The notes under the pieces: model-generated
The model's input: the letters and a program-made list of their open reading frames with translations, nothing else
What the model was told of the DNA's origin: nothing
The model's database searches: none
Position numbers and translations under genes: made by a program
Assembly (NCBI RefSeq): GCF_002282855.1
Contig: NZ_NRIR01000002.1
Location: forward strand, 379,196 to 443,195
Direction: 5' to 3'
Length of the DNA stretch: 64,000 nt
From: Paraferrimonas sedimenticola
Lineage (GTDB): Bacteria > Pseudomonadota > Gammaproteobacteria > Enterobacterales > Shewanellaceae
Shown here: positions 52,525 to 60,731 of the stretch, in pieces
Position numbering within the stretch: position 1 is the stretch's first letter
Layout of the letters: every line of letters starts with the position of its first letter

Positions 52525-55500
52525 TTAGCCATCGCCGAGAATCAACAGGCTAGCGTTACCGCCAATCGCGGTAATATTGTTGGTCACGGTTTTCTCCGTG
52601 ACAAAGCGAGTCAGGTAGTGTGGACCACCGGCTTTAGGACCTGTGCCACTTAGGCCTTGACCGCCAAAGGGTTGAACACCCACCACTGCACCAATTTGGT
52701 TGCGGTTGATGTAAACGTTGCCCACATTCACTTGGTTGGCAATGTACTGAGCATGGCCTTCGTTGCGGCTGTGAATCCCCAAAGTCAGCCCGTAGCCCGT
52801 GCTATTGATCTCATCGATAACCGAGTTTAAGTCAGCTGCCGAGTAGCGAATAAGATGCAAAATCGGACCAAACTGTTCTTTTTCTAGCTGGCCAATATGA
52901 GCGATTTCTGCAGCGATTGGCGCGATAAAGCTGCCGTGCTGACAATCTTGAGGCAGTTCGAGTTGCTCAAGCACTTTGGCGTGGTTGTGCAGCCACTCGA
53001 TGTGTTGAGTCAATCCTTGCTGGGCGCGCTCATCGATAACCGGGCCCACATCGGTTTTGATGTCATTTGGGTTACCAATGGTTAGCTCGTTCATTGCCCC
53101 TTTGAGCAGATCCACAATACGATCCGCTACGTCTTCTTGCACGTACATCACGCGGCAAGCGGAACAGCGCTGACCTGCTGAGGTGAAGGCGGAATCGACA
53201 ACGTCTTGCACCACTTGCTCGGGCAGTGAAGTGGAATCAACAATCATCGCATTTTGACCACCGGTTTCAGCGATCAGCGGAATGATGGCACCGTCGCGTT
53301 GAGCCAAAGTTTGGTTAATCAAGCGCGCGGTAGCGGTTGAGCCGGTAAAGCACACACCGCCAATCTTGTTGGCACTGGTGAGCCAAGCACCAACCGTGGC
53401 GCCGGTACCCGGTAGCAATTGCAGCACGTTAGCTGGTACACCCGCTTGGTGAGCCAGCTGCACTGCGCGATAGGCTATTAAGCTGGTTTGTTCGGCAGGC
53501 TTAGCCAAAACCGTGTTACCACAAGCCAGCGCCGCGGCCACTTGGCCTAAGAAAATGGCCAATGGGAAGTTCCAAGGGCTAATACAGACAAACGCGCCAC
53601 GACCTTGTAAGCGCAGCTCGTTGTGCTCGCCCGTTGGTCCAGGCATGGTTTCAGGCTGCATCAAAGATTGAGCTTGCGCTGCGTAGTAGCGCAAGAAATC
53701 CACCGCCTCGCGAACCTCGTCGATGCCGTCTTGAACGCTCTTACCCGCTTCGCGGCTACAAAGGGCGATCAGCTCGTCTTTGTTTTCTTCAAGGAGGTCT
53801 GCCAAACGACACAGGACTTCGCTGCGACGTTCAACCGGCGTCTGGTTCCAGCCTTCAAAGGCGCTGGTGGCGTTGTCGATGGCTTGTTTCACCGTGGCTT
53901 CGTCGGCCATGACTAGCTCACCAACGATTTGACGGCGGTCGTAAGGACTGGTGACACTCATTGCCGGGCCTCTGACGCTCTCACCGCCAACCAAAGGCGC
54001 TGCTTGCCATACCTTAGTTTGGTATTCGTTCAAGGCGCTCAAAAATGGGGTCGCTTCGCTGGCAATGTTCAGGTTAACGCCGGCAGAGTTCATGCGCTCG
54101 TCTCCAAAAATGTGTGGCGGGAGTGGAATTTTATTATTGCTATAGGGTTTACACGCCAAAAGGGTCGTTAGCGGATGAGTAATCAGACTATCGATGGATA
54201 CATTTGGGTCAACGAGCTTGTACACAAACGAGGTGTTGGCGCCGTTTTCCAACAGGCGACGCACTAAGTAGGGCAACAAGTCTTTGTGCGCGCCGACAGG
54301 GGCATAAATGCGTACCCGCTGCTTGGGTTGCTGCTTGAGCAGAGTATCGTACAACTCTTGTCCCATACCGTGTAGACGCTGAAACTCGTACAAGCGCTCG
54401 CCAGCCATGTCCTGGATCGCCGCCACGGTTTGGGCGTTGTGAGTGGCAAATTGAGGATAGATGGCCCCTTTGGTGTGCTCTGACAACAAATAGCGAGCAC
54501 AGGCTAAGTAAGACACATCGGTGGCGGCCTTGCGGGTGTAGACCGGATAGCCGGATTCACCGCCAACCTGGCACCACTTGATTTCGCTGTCCCAATAAGC
54601 GCCTTTGACTAAACGCAGTGGAATTTCATCGCCTTCGGATTTTGCCAACTCGGCCAGCCAAACCAGCACTGGCAGACAGCGCTTAGAGTAGGCTTGCACC
54701 ACAATACCCAGCAAATCCCAGCCTTTTGCGGCTTCGCTGCGATACACCTTTTCAAACAGTTTAAGCGACAGCTCGAGCCGGTCTGCTTCTTCGGCGTCAA
54801 TCGAGATACCCACGTTCAGTCCACGGGCCAGTTCCACCAACTCAACCAGAGTCGCATACAGCTCGCTCAGTACGCGGTCTTCGTTGGCCACTTCGTAGCG
54901 CGGGTGCAGGGCGGACAGCTTAATCGAGATGGTGGGGCGCGGTGCTTGCGATTCGTCGTAGCGACCTTCGCCTAGGGTGCGAATGGCGTTGGCATAGTCG
55001 TTGTAATATTTTTTGGCATCATCAGCGGTCAGCGCGGCTTCGCCGAGCATGTCGTAAGAGTGGGTATAACCCAAGCCACGGTTCTTGGTCGACTGGTGCA
55101 TGGCTTCGGCAATGTCGCGACCCAGTACAAACTGCTTACCCATGATCTTCATGGCAGCGTACATGGCCTTGCGGATAACCGGCTCGCCCATCTTATTGAC
55201 CAAGCGGTTGAGCAAATTATTGGGTGAGCCGTCGATCTTCTTGTCCAAAGTGACAATCTTACCGGTCAGCATTAAACCCCAGGTCGAAGCGTTCACCAGT
55301 ACTGAATCGCTTTGTTTGAGGTGGTGCTCCCAGTCGGCGCCTTTGAGTTTGTCTTCAATAAGGGCGTCAGCGGTGGCAGAGTCAGGAATTCTAAGCAGCG
55401 CCTCGGCTAAACACATCAAGATAATGCCTTCTTGAGTGTCCAAACTGTATTCCTGCAAAAAAGCGTCGACGCCAACCATGATGCCTTTCTTTTCGTACTG

Positions 55501-55695
55501 ACGGACTTGTTCCACCAGTTCATAAGCGCGTTGAGTCACTTTTTCTATGGTTTGCGGTTCACCGGGAACCATATCGATTAACTGCTGAAGGTAAGCGTCT
55601 TCATCGACCACATAATTGGCACTGATTTGGCTAAACAGAGTGTCGAGGTCTGCGGCTTGGTAGTCGGCCGCTAATACATTCTTCGCGTCAAACAT
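52525..55695 (-). CDS. putA: Bifunctional proline dehydrogenase / P5C dehydrogenase PutA
   Basis: PutA oxidises proline to glutamate through P5C. The protein is 1056 residues from ATG 55695; a TTG at 55710 would add five. The PRODH barrel shows RPTISIKLSALHPRY, RLVKGAYWDSEIKW and PVGAHKDLLPYLVRRLLENG. The P5C dehydrogenase has the catalytic Cys in SAGQRCSACRV and Glu in LIAETGGQNAM. It lacks the N-terminal ribbon-helix-helix domain of E. coli PutA and so should not repress its own gene. putP is not adjacent. Confidence 0.96.
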   Translation of the reverse strand: MFDAKNVLAADYQAADLDTLFSQISANYVVDEDAYLQQLIDMVPGEPQTIEKVTQRAYELVEQVRQYEKKGIMVGVDAFLQEYSLDTQEGIILMCLAEALLRIPDSATADALIEDKLKGADWEHHLKQSDSVLVNASTWGLMLTGKIVTLDKKIDGSPNNLLNRLVNKMGEPVIRKAMYAAMKIMGKQFVLGRDIAEAMHQSTKNRGLGYTHSYDMLGEAALTADDAKKYYNDYANAIRTLGEGRYDESQAPRPTISIKLSALHPRYEVANEDRVLSELYATLVELVELARGLNVGISIDAEEADRLELSLKLFEKVYRSEAAKGWDLLGIVVQAYSKRCLPVLVWLAELAKSEGDEIPLRLVKGAYWDSEIKWCQVGGESGYPVYTRKAATDVSYLACARYLLSEHTKGAIYPQFATHNAQTVAAIQDMAGERLYEFQRLHGMGQELYDTLLKQQPKQRVRIYAPVGAHKDLLPYLVRRLLENGANTSFVYKLVDPNVSIDSLITHPLTTLLACKPYSNNKIPLPPHIFGDERMNSAGVNLNIASEATPFLSALNEYQTKVWQAAPLVGGESVRGPAMSVTSPYDRRQIVGELVMADEATVKQAIDNATSAFEGWNQTPVERRSEVLCRLADLLEENKDELIALCSREAGKSVQDGIDEVREAVDFLRYYAAQAQSLMQPETMPGPTGEHNELRLQGRGAFVCISPWNFPLAIFLGQVAAALACGNTVLAKPAEQTSLIAYRAVQLAHQAGVPANVLQLLPGTGATVGAWLTSANKIGGVCFTGSTATARLINQTLAQRDGAIIPLIAETGGQNAMIVDSTSLPEQVVQDVVDSAFTSAGQRCSACRVMYVQEDVADRIVDLLKGAMNELTIGNPNDIKTDVGPVIDERAQQGLTQHIEWLHNHAKVLEQLELPQDCQHGSFIAPIAAEIAHIGQLEKEQFGPILHLIRYSAADLNSVIDEINSTGYGLTLGIHSRNEGHAQYIANQVNVGNVYINRNQIGAVVGVQPFGGQGLSGTGPKAGGPHYLTRFVTEKTVTNNITAIGGNASLLILGDG

Positions 55696-55861
55696 GGGCA
55701 CTGTTTCCAATTTTGGGGGGAGAAGCCATGGCTGTTTTGATTATTGTTTTGCTACGAAACCATGACATTGCGCACGGGATTATAAACACAAAATGTGAGC
55801 GGTGACAGATTTTTTGCAAAAGGGAGATATAGTTCCGCAATTGCTAAATTCAGGACAAATA

Positions 55862-55963
55862 ATGAACAAATTTAAAAAGTGGTCAAAAGCGCTAATTGTG
55901 ATGGTTAGTTCCGCTAATTGGCCTTGGGATAGTGTTTTTTGTGAACGTTTCTACTTTTTGTAA
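55862..55963 (+). CDS. Possible 33-residue peptide
   Basis: A frame from ATG 55862 to TAA 55963 has AGGA six bases upstream. The peptide starts basic (MNKFKKWSKALIVMVSS) and contains one Cys and several aromatics. It lies upstream of the sigma-54 promoter, so it would need a separate promoter. It may be spurious in an AT-rich spacer. Confidence 0.2.
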   Translation: MNKFKKWSKALIVMVSSANWPWDSVFCERFYFL

Positions 55964-56003
55964 CCTATTGAAAATTAGTGGTTAATACGGTTTTCTAAAA
56001 AGC

Positions 56004-56019
56004 TGGCACGCAGGTTGTA
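56004..56019 (+). promoter_or_regulatory. Sigma-54 promoter of the PspC operon
   Basis: TGGCAC (56004-56009), five bases, then TTGTA (56015-56019) matches the -24/-12 consensus TGGCAC-N5-TTGCA in all but one position. The -12 GT variant is as I recall from the E. coli pspA promoter. Transcription should begin near 56030, which excludes the upstream in-frame ATG at 56029 as start codon. It needs an enhancer-binding activator such as PspF, absent from this window. Confidence 0.7.
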
Positions 56020-56058
56020 ATAGTCAAGATGTATTCATCAACACTCAAGGTCATCAAA

Positions 56059-56355
56059 ATGAAAACCGTTACCGCCACCACCTTAGCCGCCGCCTTTATC
56101 GCCATGTTTACCGCAGCGGTTAGCGCCAGCGCCGATGCCAGTGAATTGCACACTTCGGATTTTCGCACTCAGCTTGCCAGCACTTTGCAAAAGAGCGTCT
56201 CTGAGATGATTTCTCAATCGCAACAAGAGTTAAAGCGTCAAGTGCAAATTCAGCTAGACAGCTTTCAGCACGACACCGACATGCCACAGTTGGCGCAAGA
56301 AGCCAAAACTGAAAAGCAAAGTGATGTGACTGTCAACAACAGCACGCGGTGGTAA
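56059..56355 (+). CDS. Exported small protein, first gene of the sigma-54 operon
   Basis: A 98-residue protein starting at ATG 56059, chosen because the sigma-54 transcript starts near 56030 and because a typical signal peptide (MKTVTATTLAAAFIAMFTAAVSASA) begins there. AAGG lies 8 nt upstream. The mature part is helical and Gln/Ser-rich (QKSVSEMISQSQQELKRQVQ, QIQLDSFQ), suggesting a coiled coil in the periplasm. I recognise no family. Its position before a PspC-domain gene suggests a role in envelope stress. Confidence 0.7.
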   Translation: MKTVTATTLAAAFIAMFTAAVSASADASELHTSDFRTQLASTLQKSVSEMISQSQQELKRQVQIQLDSFQHDTDMPQLAQEAKTEKQSDVTVNNSTRW

Positions 56356-56357
56356 GC

Positions 56358-56456
56358 ATGATTTCCAGTGGATTTATGGTCAGTTTGTTTTTAGCGCCAG
56401 TGTTTAGTTTCGTAGTTTTGGCTGCGCTGGCGTATCAAGTGAAGCCTCAGGGCTAG
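56358..56456 (+). CDS. 32-residue membrane peptide in the sigma-54 operon
   Basis: A frame from ATG 56358 (2 bp after the preceding stop) to TAG 56456 encodes one hydrophobic helix (GFMVSLFLAPVFSFVVLAAL) and a short polar end (YQVKPQG). A weak GGTAAGC precedes the ATG, so translation probably depends on coupling. Short membrane peptides such as PspD/PspG occur in psp regulons, but I see no clear similarity to those. Confidence 0.55.
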   Translation: MISSGFMVSLFLAPVFSFVVLAALAYQVKPQG

Positions 56457-56468
56457 TAGGAGTCGAAA

Positions 56469-56678
56469 ATGTCAGGTTTAGTGAAGAATCGTCGTGATGC
56501 TTGGTTGGCCGGTGTAATTGCTGGCCTTGCGGACAACTTTGGCTGGTCTCGTTTTTGGATGCGCGTTATTTTCCTTTGCGCCATGTTAGTCGAACCCTTT
56601 AGTTTAACTTTGGTGTATGTGGTTATGGCTATCCTAATGCCAGCGCCGGCAGCGCACCGTTACTATCGTCGTCGCTAA
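56469..56678 (+). CDS. PspC-domain membrane protein
   Basis: A 69-residue PspC-domain protein. LVKNRRDAWLAGVIAGLADNF and FWMRVIFLCAMLVEPFSLTLVYVVMAILMP match the domain, with two membrane helices and a basic tail (HRYYRRR). E. coli PspC (119 residues) is longer, with a C-terminal partner-binding part that is missing here. AGGAG lies 8 nt before the ATG. It is the last gene of the sigma-54-driven operon; no pspA or pspB is adjacent. Confidence 0.88.
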   Translation: MSGLVKNRRDAWLAGVIAGLADNFGWSRFWMRVIFLCAMLVEPFSLTLVYVVMAILMPAPAAHRYYRRR

Positions 56679-56754
56679 TTTAACATTTTCCCAGCGACGG
56701 CGAATCGGGTATCCTGTGGCCATTCATTGAATGGAACTCAACACAGGCCTACTC

Positions 56755-57228
56755 ATGCTAAAAAGAATTTGCTCTTCAATCAGTCTTTTACTCTTGTTTT
56801 TGTCAGCCTCAGCGCAAGCGGGTTTGATGGTCAGTGAGCAAAAAGTTCGCCTTTTACCTCCAAGTGCTCCCAATACGGCCGCATACATGCAGTTGATGAA
56901 TCACACCAATAAGCCAATGGAGCTGGTTGGTGTGAGCAGTGACGTGGCCGAACGCACCGAAATTCACACCATGGTTGAGCACAACGGCATGATGCGTATG
57001 CAGCAGCTAACCAGTTTGGTTATCGAGCCTATGGCCAGCGTGGCTCTGAAGCCTGGTGGCAATCACATTATGCTGATTGGGCTGAAGCAGCCGCTATCAG
57101 CGGGCGATGAAATCGCAATAACGTTAGAATTCGCTGATGGTAGCCAACACACTGTGAAGGCCAAAGCGAGCGCAGAGATCGACGCGAAAGACTCTGGCGA
57201 GCACCATCATCACCATCATCACCATTAA
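56755..57228 (+). CDS. PCu(A)C copper chaperone with polyhistidine tail
   Basis: A 157-residue periplasmic copper chaperone of the PCu(A)C (DUF461) family that delivers Cu(I) to cytochrome oxidase. The start ATG 56755 gives a normal signal peptide (MLKRICSSISLLLLFLSASAQA); an ATG at 56731 is less likely. The copper-binding histidine and methionines are in EIHTMVEHNGMMRMQQL and in PGGNHIMLIGL. The protein ends in eight consecutive histidines, a native extension that could hold extra copper. No Sco or oxidase gene is adjacent. Confidence 0.9.
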   Translation: MLKRICSSISLLLLFLSASAQAGLMVSEQKVRLLPPSAPNTAAYMQLMNHTNKPMELVGVSSDVAERTEIHTMVEHNGMMRMQQLTSLVIEPMASVALKPGGNHIMLIGLKQPLSAGDEIAITLEFADGSQHTVKAKASAEIDAKDSGEHHHHHHHH

Positions 57229-57264
57229 TTTGGTGTTTTTTCACGACTAATCGAAGAGAAACCT

Positions 57265-58011
57265 ATGAAAGCCTTTCGTGCGACCAGTCTTGCTGTTGGT
57301 TTAGCCCTTTGTTCAGGTGCGGCCCAAGCGGACGTATTCAAGTTTAAGTTGGGTGGCGACCTGTGGCGCGCCGACTCTGATATCAGATTTGCTGATGCCG
57401 GCACTCCAGCTCAGCCGTTTGAGACTCAGCAAAAGAGCCAGGGCAGCTTTTGGGTAGCGTTGGAGCATCCGCTACCGATTATCCCCAACGTCATGATTCG
57501 CGAAAACAGTCTGGAAACCAAAGGAAATGCGCCTGATTCAGACTTTCAGTTTGGTGGTATGCCAATAGACGGCAACTACAACGCCGATGCCAATCTGTCT
57601 AACACGGATTTCATCTTCTACTACCAATTCTTGGATACCAAAACCATCGAGTTGGACTTGGGTGCCGCGTATAAGCGCTTCCACGGCAACTTGGCGGTCG
57701 GCCCCGCTGTAGAAGGCCCAACCCTGCGCGTTAGCCGAGACCTGAGCCACGGCCAGCTGTTCGCCTACGCTCGCACCCAAATTAAGGTACCTGGTATTGG
57801 TTTGTATGGTTTTGTAGACGTGATGACTGACGGTAGCCAACGTCGCTACGATTATTCGGGCGGCTTGGGCTGGATATTCCGCGGCACCGGCGTGGACTAC
57901 AAGCTGCGTGTCGGTTATCGCGACATGAAGTTTGACCACAGCAGCGCTAGCGCTTTGAATACCTACGCTGACTTTAAAGGTGGCTTTGCGGGTATCGAGC
58001 TGGAGTTCTAA
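57265..58011 (+). CDS. TIGR04219-type outer-membrane beta-barrel protein
   Basis: A 248-residue protein with signal peptide (ending GAAQA) and a C-terminal phenylalanine, typical of an outer-membrane barrel. It matches the TIGR04219 family of marine gammaproteobacteria (FKFKLGGDLWRADSDI, NTDFIFYYQFLDTKTIELDLG, YADFKGGFAGIELEF). The function of the family is not known. It starts 36 bp after the copper chaperone gene and may share its transcript. A terminator follows. Confidence 0.82.
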   Translation: MKAFRATSLAVGLALCSGAAQADVFKFKLGGDLWRADSDIRFADAGTPAQPFETQQKSQGSFWVALEHPLPIIPNVMIRENSLETKGNAPDSDFQFGGMPIDGNYNADANLSNTDFIFYYQFLDTKTIELDLGAAYKRFHGNLAVGPAVEGPTLRVSRDLSHGQLFAYARTQIKVPGIGLYGFVDVMTDGSQRRYDYSGGLGWIFRGTGVDYKLRVGYRDMKFDHSSASALNTYADFKGGFAGIELEF

Positions 58012-58040
58012 GGTCTAGTTAGCAGACGTCAGACACAAAA

Positions 58041-58062
58041 AACGCCAACAATTGTTGGCGTT
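58041..58062. terminator. Bidirectional terminator between the barrel gene and tolC
   Basis: AACGCCAACAA and TTGTTGGCGTT form a perfect 11-bp stem with no extra loop bases beyond its centre, flanked by AAAAAA and TTTTTT. It serves both convergent genes. Confidence 0.9.
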
Positions 58063-58084
58063 TTTTATGGCTAAAACAAGCGGC

Positions 58085-59401
58085 TTAGCTTTGTGGGCGA
58101 AGACCGTTGTTTACCGCAATGACATCGTCTTCGTTAAGGGTACCGGCAGCGGCTTTCAGCTGCAGGATAGACAGGATGTATGCATAACGGCTGTTTGACA
58201 GCTGAGTCTTGGCGTTAAACAAGTCACGAGTACGGTTCAACACTTCAACAATGGTACGAGTACCCACTTCAAAACCGGCCTGAGTGGCTTTTAGCGCACT
58301 CTCAGCAGAAATGACCGACTGTTCGAAAGCGCGAATCGAGCTTACGGTAGCGTTTACTGTGTTGAAGTTAGAGCGAACGTTTTTAACCACTAGGCGGTGG
58401 GTTTGCTCAAGGGCTTCGCTGGCAATCACGTAGTTGAACTGCGCTTGTTTCACACGAGAATCAACGCGGAAACCTTCAAACAGTGGAACCGACATGGTCA
58501 CTGCAATGTTTTGGTCGTTGGCGCTTTCAAGACCGGAAATGCCAGTAGGGAAGCGGCGCTGCTGGTCAGTAGTGGCGCGAGCCTGGAAGTTAACCGACGG
58601 CAGGTGACCGGCTTTTGCTAACGAGATGTTCTCTTGGGCGATGTCCTTGCCCAGACGACGCTCCATCAAAGACAAGTTGGAGTCTTCAGCGATGGTTAGC
58701 CATTCGTTGCTATTCGCTGGGGTCGGCTTGCCCGCTGAGAAACGGTCAGTATCTAGCACGTTTAGGTCTTTGTGATCGATACCAGTGATTTCACGCAAAA
58801 CCTCGTAGCTGTTTTCCAGCTCGTTTTCTGCGGTAATCAAGTTGGCAGTCGCCAAGTCAAATTGAGCTTGTGCTTCGTGAACACCAGTAATAGCGGTTAG
58901 ACCCACGGCAAAACGCTGTTTGGTTTGTTCAAGCTGACGGCCGATGGCGCGTTTTTCCGCTTCTAGGAACTCTACGCGGTCTTGGGCGGTCAAAACGTCA
59001 AAGTAGGCTTGAGCGACGCGGGTGATTAACTGCTGCAGCGCTGAGGCGTACGTAGCGTCGGCTTGTGAAGCCGCCTTCTCGGCCAGGCTTAAACCAACCC
59101 ATGCAGCGTGGTCGTAAATTACCTGGTTAAGGGTTAGGCCACCGGTGAAGCCTGAAAAGCCCCCACGAGTGTCGCCCCAGGCTTTGTCGTAACCAATGTT
59201 GCCACTAATGGTTGGTAGTAGCACCGAGCGGTTTTCGCGAATGCTTTCGTACAAACGGTCGCGGTCCGCTTTCGCTTGAATAACGATGGGGTCACTGGCA
59301 AGCGCTTGTTGATAGATTTGCAGTAGGTCGTCAGCGCTAGCTGTACCGGCAATTGTCATCAGGCCTAGAGAGGCACATAATGAGCGCAGTTTAAGTTTCA
59401 T
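58085..59401 (-). CDS. tolC: Outer-membrane efflux channel TolC
   Basis: A 438-residue outer-membrane export duct used by type I secretion and efflux pumps. The signal peptide ends near GTASA. Two OEP repeats are visible: LLQIYQQALASDPIVIQAKAD / QAYFDVLTAQDRVEFLEAE and LSLMERRLGKDIAQENISLA / GTRTIVEVLNRTRDLFNAK. It is divergent from nudF, the arrangement seen in E. coli, which supports orthology over a paralogue. The protein lacks the long C-terminal tail of E. coli TolC. Confidence 0.94.
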   Translation of the reverse strand: MKLKLRSLCASLGLMTIAGTASADDLLQIYQQALASDPIVIQAKADRDRLYESIRENRSVLLPTISGNIGYDKAWGDTRGGFSGFTGGLTLNQVIYDHAAWVGLSLAEKAASQADATYASALQQLITRVAQAYFDVLTAQDRVEFLEAEKRAIGRQLEQTKQRFAVGLTAITGVHEAQAQFDLATANLITAENELENSYEVLREITGIDHKDLNVLDTDRFSAGKPTPANSNEWLTIAEDSNLSLMERRLGKDIAQENISLAKAGHLPSVNFQARATTDQQRRFPTGISGLESANDQNIAVTMSVPLFEGFRVDSRVKQAQFNYVIASEALEQTHRLVVKNVRSNFNTVNATVSSIRAFEQSVISAESALKATQAGFEVGTRTIVEVLNRTRDLFNAKTQLSNSRYAYILSILQLKAAAGTLNEDDVIAVNNGLRPQS

Positions 59402-59598
59402 TTGCTACCCTTGTTGAGAGAAACGGCCTCTTTGTCTGGGAGGCACAATAAGAATAATTGTCGCTACCGCACGCGATCCTTCTGACTATCAATCCTAGCC
59501 TAACCGACTGAATTTTAGCAGAACTTGAGACAGCGAAAGCTCAAACATATTCTTGAAATGTTAATTAGACACGTCAACGGCGAATTGTAACAGTTTTT

Positions 59599-59628
59599 TT
59601 GTTCATCATTAAAGACTGAAGTTATAAC
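59599..59628 (+). promoter_or_regulatory. Promoter of the nudF-parE operon
   Basis: TTGTTC (59599-59604) and TATAAC (59623-59628) are separated by 18 bp and lie 50 bp before the nudF GTG. The tolC promoter must lie in the other half of the same 276-bp spacer. Confidence 0.45.
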
Positions 59629-59677
59629 CGAACAACTGTTGTAGCCCAGCTAACAACAAGATGAGAGATAGGTCACA

Positions 59678-60301
59678 GTGACTAAGCCATTTTCCAGTAG
59701 ATTTGACCAAAATGACCTAATTATTGAGGATCAGAAAGTCCTTTATGATGGTTTTTTCCAAATGCAGTCTTATCGCTTCAGACACAAATTGTTTCAAGGT
59801 GGCTGGAGTGACAGTATTCAAAGGGAAGTCTTTGAACGCGGTGATGCAGTGGTCGTGTTGCCCTACGATCCAATTCGCGACCAGGTGGTTCTCATCGAGC
59901 AGTTGCGCTTACCGGCGACAGGCAAGTCACCTAGCCCTTGGTTACTCGAGTTGGTGGCCGGGATGATTGATACCGACCAAACGCCCGAACAGGTGGCGTT
60001 GCGCGAACTTCATGAAGAAACTGGGATTCAAGCAAGCCAAGCCGTGCCTATCTATCAATTCCTGCCCAGCCCAGGAGGATGCTCCGAGCTACTGCATTTA
60101 TACTGGGTAGAAGTCGATGCCACCCAAGCTGTGGGTGTGCACGGTAAACCGGATGAAAACGAGGACATTCGCGTGTTTGCAATGGCAAGAGAGGAAGCGT
60201 TTGCACTATTGGCCAGTGGGCATATCAATAACGGTGCCACTATGCTGGGTTTGCAATGGTTAGAGCTCAACCATCGTCGCCTGCGAGGGGAGGCTCAATG
60301 A
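59678..60301 (+). CDS. nudF: ADP-ribose pyrophosphatase NudF
   Basis: A 207-residue Nudix hydrolase that cleaves ADP-ribose, starting at GTG 59678. The Nudix box runs from Gly95 to Gly116 (AGMIDTDQTPEQVALRELHE and onward) with REL and EE conserved. The first Glu of the box is replaced by Gln101; the metal-binding Glu pair 113/114 is intact. It begins the nudF-yqiB-cpdA-yqiA-parE operon and overlaps yqiB by 4 bp. Confidence 0.92.
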   Translation: MTKPFSSRFDQNDLIIEDQKVLYDGFFQMQSYRFRHKLFQGGWSDSIQREVFERGDAVVVLPYDPIRDQVVLIEQLRLPATGKSPSPWLLELVAGMIDTDQTPEQVALRELHEETGIQASQAVPIYQFLPSPGGCSELLHLYWVEVDATQAVGVHGKPDENEDIRVFAMAREEAFALLASGHINNGATMLGLQWLELNHRRLRGEAQ

Positions 60302-60708
60302 GCTCCTCAGCCCGCCGCAAATACCGCCCTCAATTACCTCAGTTCTTGCACGTCTGCAGGGACAACTACTTTCAGTTGGTTAAACGCTTACCGTTGGAGT
60401 GGCCTGAGCCTGCGAGTATAGAGTTAGCCCACCCCACCAACCCGCTCGAACTCAAACTGGTACAATCGGCCCGCTATACCGAGACCCTAAATCTGAGTCA
60501 GCTCGGACCAGCATTGCCTGGAATGCCGCGTTTTTCCATGCAGATCCGCCTGTATCACGATGCTGAATTAGCAGAAGTGTTAAGTTGCCAACAGTTTTCG
60601 CGAATTAAGCCAGTGTATGATTACCCGAATGTGGATATGCTGCAGCCCGATGAAAAGCTGCAGTTAAATCGATTTTTGGCCGAGCTGATCGCACAGACAC
60701 CAAGCTAG
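60298..60708 (+). CDS. yqiB: DUF1249-family protein YqiB
   Basis: A 136-residue DUF1249 protein. The start is ATG 60298, which overlaps the nudF TGA (ATGA); a longer in-frame start at 60256 lies inside nudF. The sequence CRDNYFQLVKRLPLEWPE, MQIRLYHDAELAEVLSCQQF and YPNVDMLQPDEKLQLNRFL is diagnostic of the family. Its function is unknown; the operon position is conserved with E. coli. Confidence 0.92.
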   Translation: MSSSARRKYRPQLPQFLHVCRDNYFQLVKRLPLEWPEPASIELAHPTNPLELKLVQSARYTETLNLSQLGPALPGMPRFSMQIRLYHDAELAEVLSCQQFSRIKPVYDYPNVDMLQPDEKLQLNRFLAELIAQTPS

Positions 60709-60731
60709 TCTGGGCCTCAGCCCAGGAAAGC

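Larger units (their letters stand above)
55696..56058. other. AT-rich divergent intergenic region
   Basis: This 363-bp spacer separates putA (minus) from the PspC operon (plus). It contains a TATAAT-like -10 for putA (55780-55785, minus strand), a possible 33-codon frame (55862-55963) and the sigma-54 promoter at 56004-56019. Sites for a PspF-like activator or IHF would lie at about 55900-55970, which is AT-rich, but none is unambiguous. Confidence 0.6.

Noticed and set aside
56029-56058. An earlier start (ATG 56029) for the first gene of the PspC operon
   Set aside because: The expected sigma-54 transcript begins at about 56030, and the added residues would precede a standard signal peptide.
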